Below are positions 62,143-64,000 of a stretch of 64,000 nucleotides of DNA, piece by piece; position 1 is the stretch's first letter, and every line of letters begins with the position of its first letter. The notes below the pieces were generated by a model, which did no database searches, had not been told where the DNA came from, and was given only the letters and a program-made list of their open reading frames with translations. Source of the stretch: Clostridium kluyveri DSM 555. GTDB taxonomy: Bacteria > Bacillota > Clostridia > Clostridiales > Clostridiaceae. The stretch is taken from contig NC_009706.1 of the NCBI RefSeq assembly GCF_000016505.1, positions 2,852,001 to 2,916,000 of the forward strand. Direction: 5' to 3'. Position numbers and translations under genes: made by a program.

Positions 62143-63486
62143 TTAATTTTGTTCATCTGATTTCTGATTTTTCTTCTTATCAGATATATATATTTTCAAA
62201 ACTTCTATTCTTTTTTCATCTATCTTTTCTACTTTGAAAATTATATTTTCATACTCTACAGTATTCTCTTCACCTTCCTTTGGAATACTTCCCAGAAGCT
62301 CCATTACAAAACCACCTATAGTATCTGAATTATCTGATTTTAATTCTAAATCTAAAAACTCATTTACCTCATATATAGATAGAAGTCCACTAACCATATA
62401 GGTATTTTCATCCAGCTTACTTATATATTGTTCATTATCATCATATTCGTCAAATATATTACCCATTACCTCCTCGATTAAATCTTCTATAGTTACAATA
62501 CCTGAAAACCCACCATATTCATCAATTAAAATTGCCATATGATTTTTAGTATTTTGAAGTTCCTTAAAAAGCACACCTATATTTTTATTTTCCGGCACAA
62601 AATAAGGTGTTCTAAGCAGAGGCCTTATATCTATATTATCTATAGAAGTCTTCATAATTTCCACAAATAGGTCTTTAATATACAGTATGCCTATTATATT
62701 ATCTGTATCATCTTTATAGACAGGTATTCTAGAATATTTTTCTTCCATTATATCTTTAACACTGCGAGAAAACACATTATCTATATCTATGCCAAATACC
62801 TCTGTCCTTGGAGTCATCACTTCCTTAGCCACTTTATCATCAAATTCAAATATTCTTTCTATCATCTGTAATTCAGACTGATTAAAAATCCCATTTTCCT
62901 GTCCAAGTTCTATAATGGATCTTATTTCCTCTTCAGATACCTTATTTTCTACATTCTCCGTACTTAAATTAAATAATTTCATAATTAAACTGGTAGAACC
63001 TGAAAGCAATTTTACAAAAGGAGTCATAATCTTACTTATAAATAGAATAGGTCTTATGAATGCCATGGCTATTATTTCTGAATGCTGTAGTGCAATCCTT
63101 TTTGGAAATAATTCTCCAAGCACAAGAGTGATATAGGATAACAATATAGTTATAACAATTACAGCCACTTTACTGCTGTATGGAATATTTATCTTATCTA
63201 AATAAACTGCAAATCTTGTTGACAAGGTAGTAGCTGCATATGCACTGGCAAAAAATCCTGCGAGAGTTATACCCACTTGTATCGTCGCTAAAAAATTACT
63301 AGGGTCATCCAATAGATTCAATATTATATGTGCCTTCTTATTTCCTTCCTCTGCCAGGTAGGAAACTCTTCTTTTATTTAAAGCAACTACTGCCATTTCC
63401 ACCGCTGAAAAAAATGCATTAATCACTGTAAGTATTAATATTAAAATAAGTTCAAATACTATGTTATTCTGCCAGCTCATACCCAT
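62143..63486 (-). CDS. CorC/HlyC-family membrane protein with CBS domains
   Basis: 447 residues. N-terminal DUF21 domain with four hydrophobic segments (FFSAVEMAVVALNKRRVSYLAEEG; ITLVLGELFPKRIALQHSE). The CBS pair from about residue 215 (AKEVMTPRTEVFGIDID; SRIPVYKDDTDNIIGILYIKDL) is followed by a C-terminal CorC_HlyC FAD-like domain (FVMELLGSIPKEGE). Homologues (MpfA/YhdP/CorC) export magnesium or protect against excess; the older name hemolysin is misleading. Confidence 0.92.
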   Translation of the reverse strand: MGMSWQNNIVFELILILILTVINAFFSAVEMAVVALNKRRVSYLAEEGNKKAHIILNLLDDPSNFLATIQVGITLAGFFASAYAATTLSTRFAVYLDKINIPYSSKVAVIVITILLSYITLVLGELFPKRIALQHSEIIAMAFIRPILFISKIMTPFVKLLSGSTSLIMKLFNLSTENVENKVSEEEIRSIIELGQENGIFNQSELQMIERIFEFDDKVAKEVMTPRTEVFGIDIDNVFSRSVKDIMEEKYSRIPVYKDDTDNIIGILYIKDLFVEIMKTSIDNIDIRPLLRTPYFVPENKNIGVLFKELQNTKNHMAILIDEYGGFSGIVTIEDLIEEVMGNIFDEYDDNEQYISKLDENTYMVSGLLSIYEVNEFLDLELKSDNSDTIGGFVMELLGSIPKEGEENTVEYENIIFKVEKIDEKRIEVLKIYISDKKKNQKSDEQN

Positions 63487-63650
63487 AAATAATGTATAAC
63501 TCCCTTCATTTATTAAGGATACATTCTTCTCTTCTATTATGCCTGTTAAGCTGTAAGTTATTCTTATATACTATGTTTTAAAAAAGAAAAATTATTTGTA
63601 TTAAAAAGAGCTCTGGATAAAAAATCCAAAACTCTTTATATTTATAATTC

Positions 63651-63752
63651 TTACTCTGAATCTTCTTCCTTACTAGCAATCCTACAAAGTACAAATATTA
63701 CTACATAAATAAATATTATAGGTATAAGGATTATAGGCAAAATTATTGACAC
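63651..63752 (-). CDS. Small single-span membrane protein (33 aa)
   Basis: GTG at 63752-63750 with GAGGTG nine bases upstream. The product starts SIILPIILIPIIFIYVVIFV, one membrane helix, and ends in a charged tail RIASKEEDSE. An ATTTTTT-type run and hairpin (AAAGAGTTTTGG/CCAGAGCTC-like) at 63604-63638 follow. Too short for usual gene finders; size and layout fit the small membrane peptides that modulate larger membrane proteins. Confidence 0.55.
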   Translation of the reverse strand: MSIILPIILIPIIFIYVVIFVLCRIASKEEDSE

Positions 63753-63863
63753 TTTGATTCACCTCGATTTTATACCTATATTGTTACTTATCAGAATAAT
63801 CATTATATCTAATATTTGTTACAATTTTAATATACCATCTAATATTTACTATATTTTTTCATA

Positions 63864-64000
63864 TCAAACTTTCGCCAAATTTTCATGATTTATTGCTTGT
63901 GGAGGCTGTTCAAGCCATCCATTATCAATCATTATATCCATACCATCCTTAGAATATTCCATAGACTCGTCTAGATATTTCCTGTAAGTAACCTTCAAAT
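63864..64000 (-). CDS. C-terminal fragment of a DUF3231/coat-F-like protein (cut by window edge)
   Basis: The last 44 codons before a TGA at 63866-63864. The end YSKDGMDIMIDNGWLEQPPQ is a hallmark C-terminus of DUF3231 and CotF-like four-helix proteins associated with spores. The rest lies beyond the right edge. Confidence 0.65.
   Translation of the reverse strand, partial: LKVTYRKYLDESMEYSKDGMDIMIDNGWLEQPPQAINHENLAKV

Overview
The window is AT-rich, has no tRNA or rRNA genes, and reads as the chromosome of a low-GC Firmicute of the genus Clostridium (sensu stricto). This rests on strong GGAGG ribosome binding sites, frequent TTG/GTG starts, SAM-I and manganese riboswitches, a high-molecular-weight rubredoxin, probable spore-associated proteins and many small clostridial membrane proteins. 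Gene content resembles the C. kluyveri / C. ljungdahlii neighbourhood, but the species cannot be fixed from sequence reading alone.

Layout. 1-2.0 kb: truncated ABC ATPase gene, a small membrane/HTH pair, deoC. 2.1-7.8 kb: two adjacent, paralogous and decayed operons for nitrogenase-like component 1 (alpha/beta, NifDK-like). One lies behind a SAM-I riboswitch and is followed by a broken aliphatic-sulfonate-type ABC transporter; the other is followed by an intact NifX-like gene. Both leaders carry copies of an undescribed short hairpin/terminator element (three copies in all). 7.9-10.4 kb: a dCache chemoreceptor behind a long leader with a 16-bp long-range helix and a terminator. 10.4-13.0 kb: 5-oxoprolinase operon pxpABC. 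13.2-16.1 kb: methionine aminopeptidase, flavin reductase-rubredoxin fusion, Mn2+ riboswitch plus TerC-family exporter. 16.2-22.8 kb: 2H phosphoesterase, hydroxyacyl-CoA dehydrogenase, OpuC-type osmoprotectant importer, GntR/RCK_C regulator and a DapB-type reductase; the importer and dapB promoters carry related inverted repeats.

22.9-31.6 kb is the most unusual intact region. Four co-directional genes encode a XaxA/HBL-like helical pore-forming protein, a 785-residue companion with a hydrophobic hairpin, a second helical protein sharing a C-terminal motif with the first, and a small beta-rich protein. Upstream, on the same strand, lie a 7TM LytS-like histidine kinase, a permuted NlpC/P60-type hydrolase and a LytTR response regulator. 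I read this as a regulated multi-component toxin locus.

31.7-45 kb is mostly housekeeping and envelope genes: small heat-shock protein, membrane-anchored MutS-like ATPase, YjbQ, RNase H, TrmB, a muramidase-like protein, M50 protease, phosphodiester glycosidase, PhoH and an ABC exporter. 45-64 kb holds a LysM protein, DUF554, a second chemoreceptor, a frameshifted GGDEF-EAL protein, AzlCD with an XRE-cupin regulator, a structured non-coding RNA of about 200 nt, flavoproteins, an ASCH protein apparently starting at ATA, GH25 lysozyme, an Arg-run protein, a metallo-beta-lactamase fold protein, cyclopropane synthase, a CorC/HlyC protein and the tail of a DUF3231-like gene.

All assignments are from reading motifs and gene order; no database search was possible.
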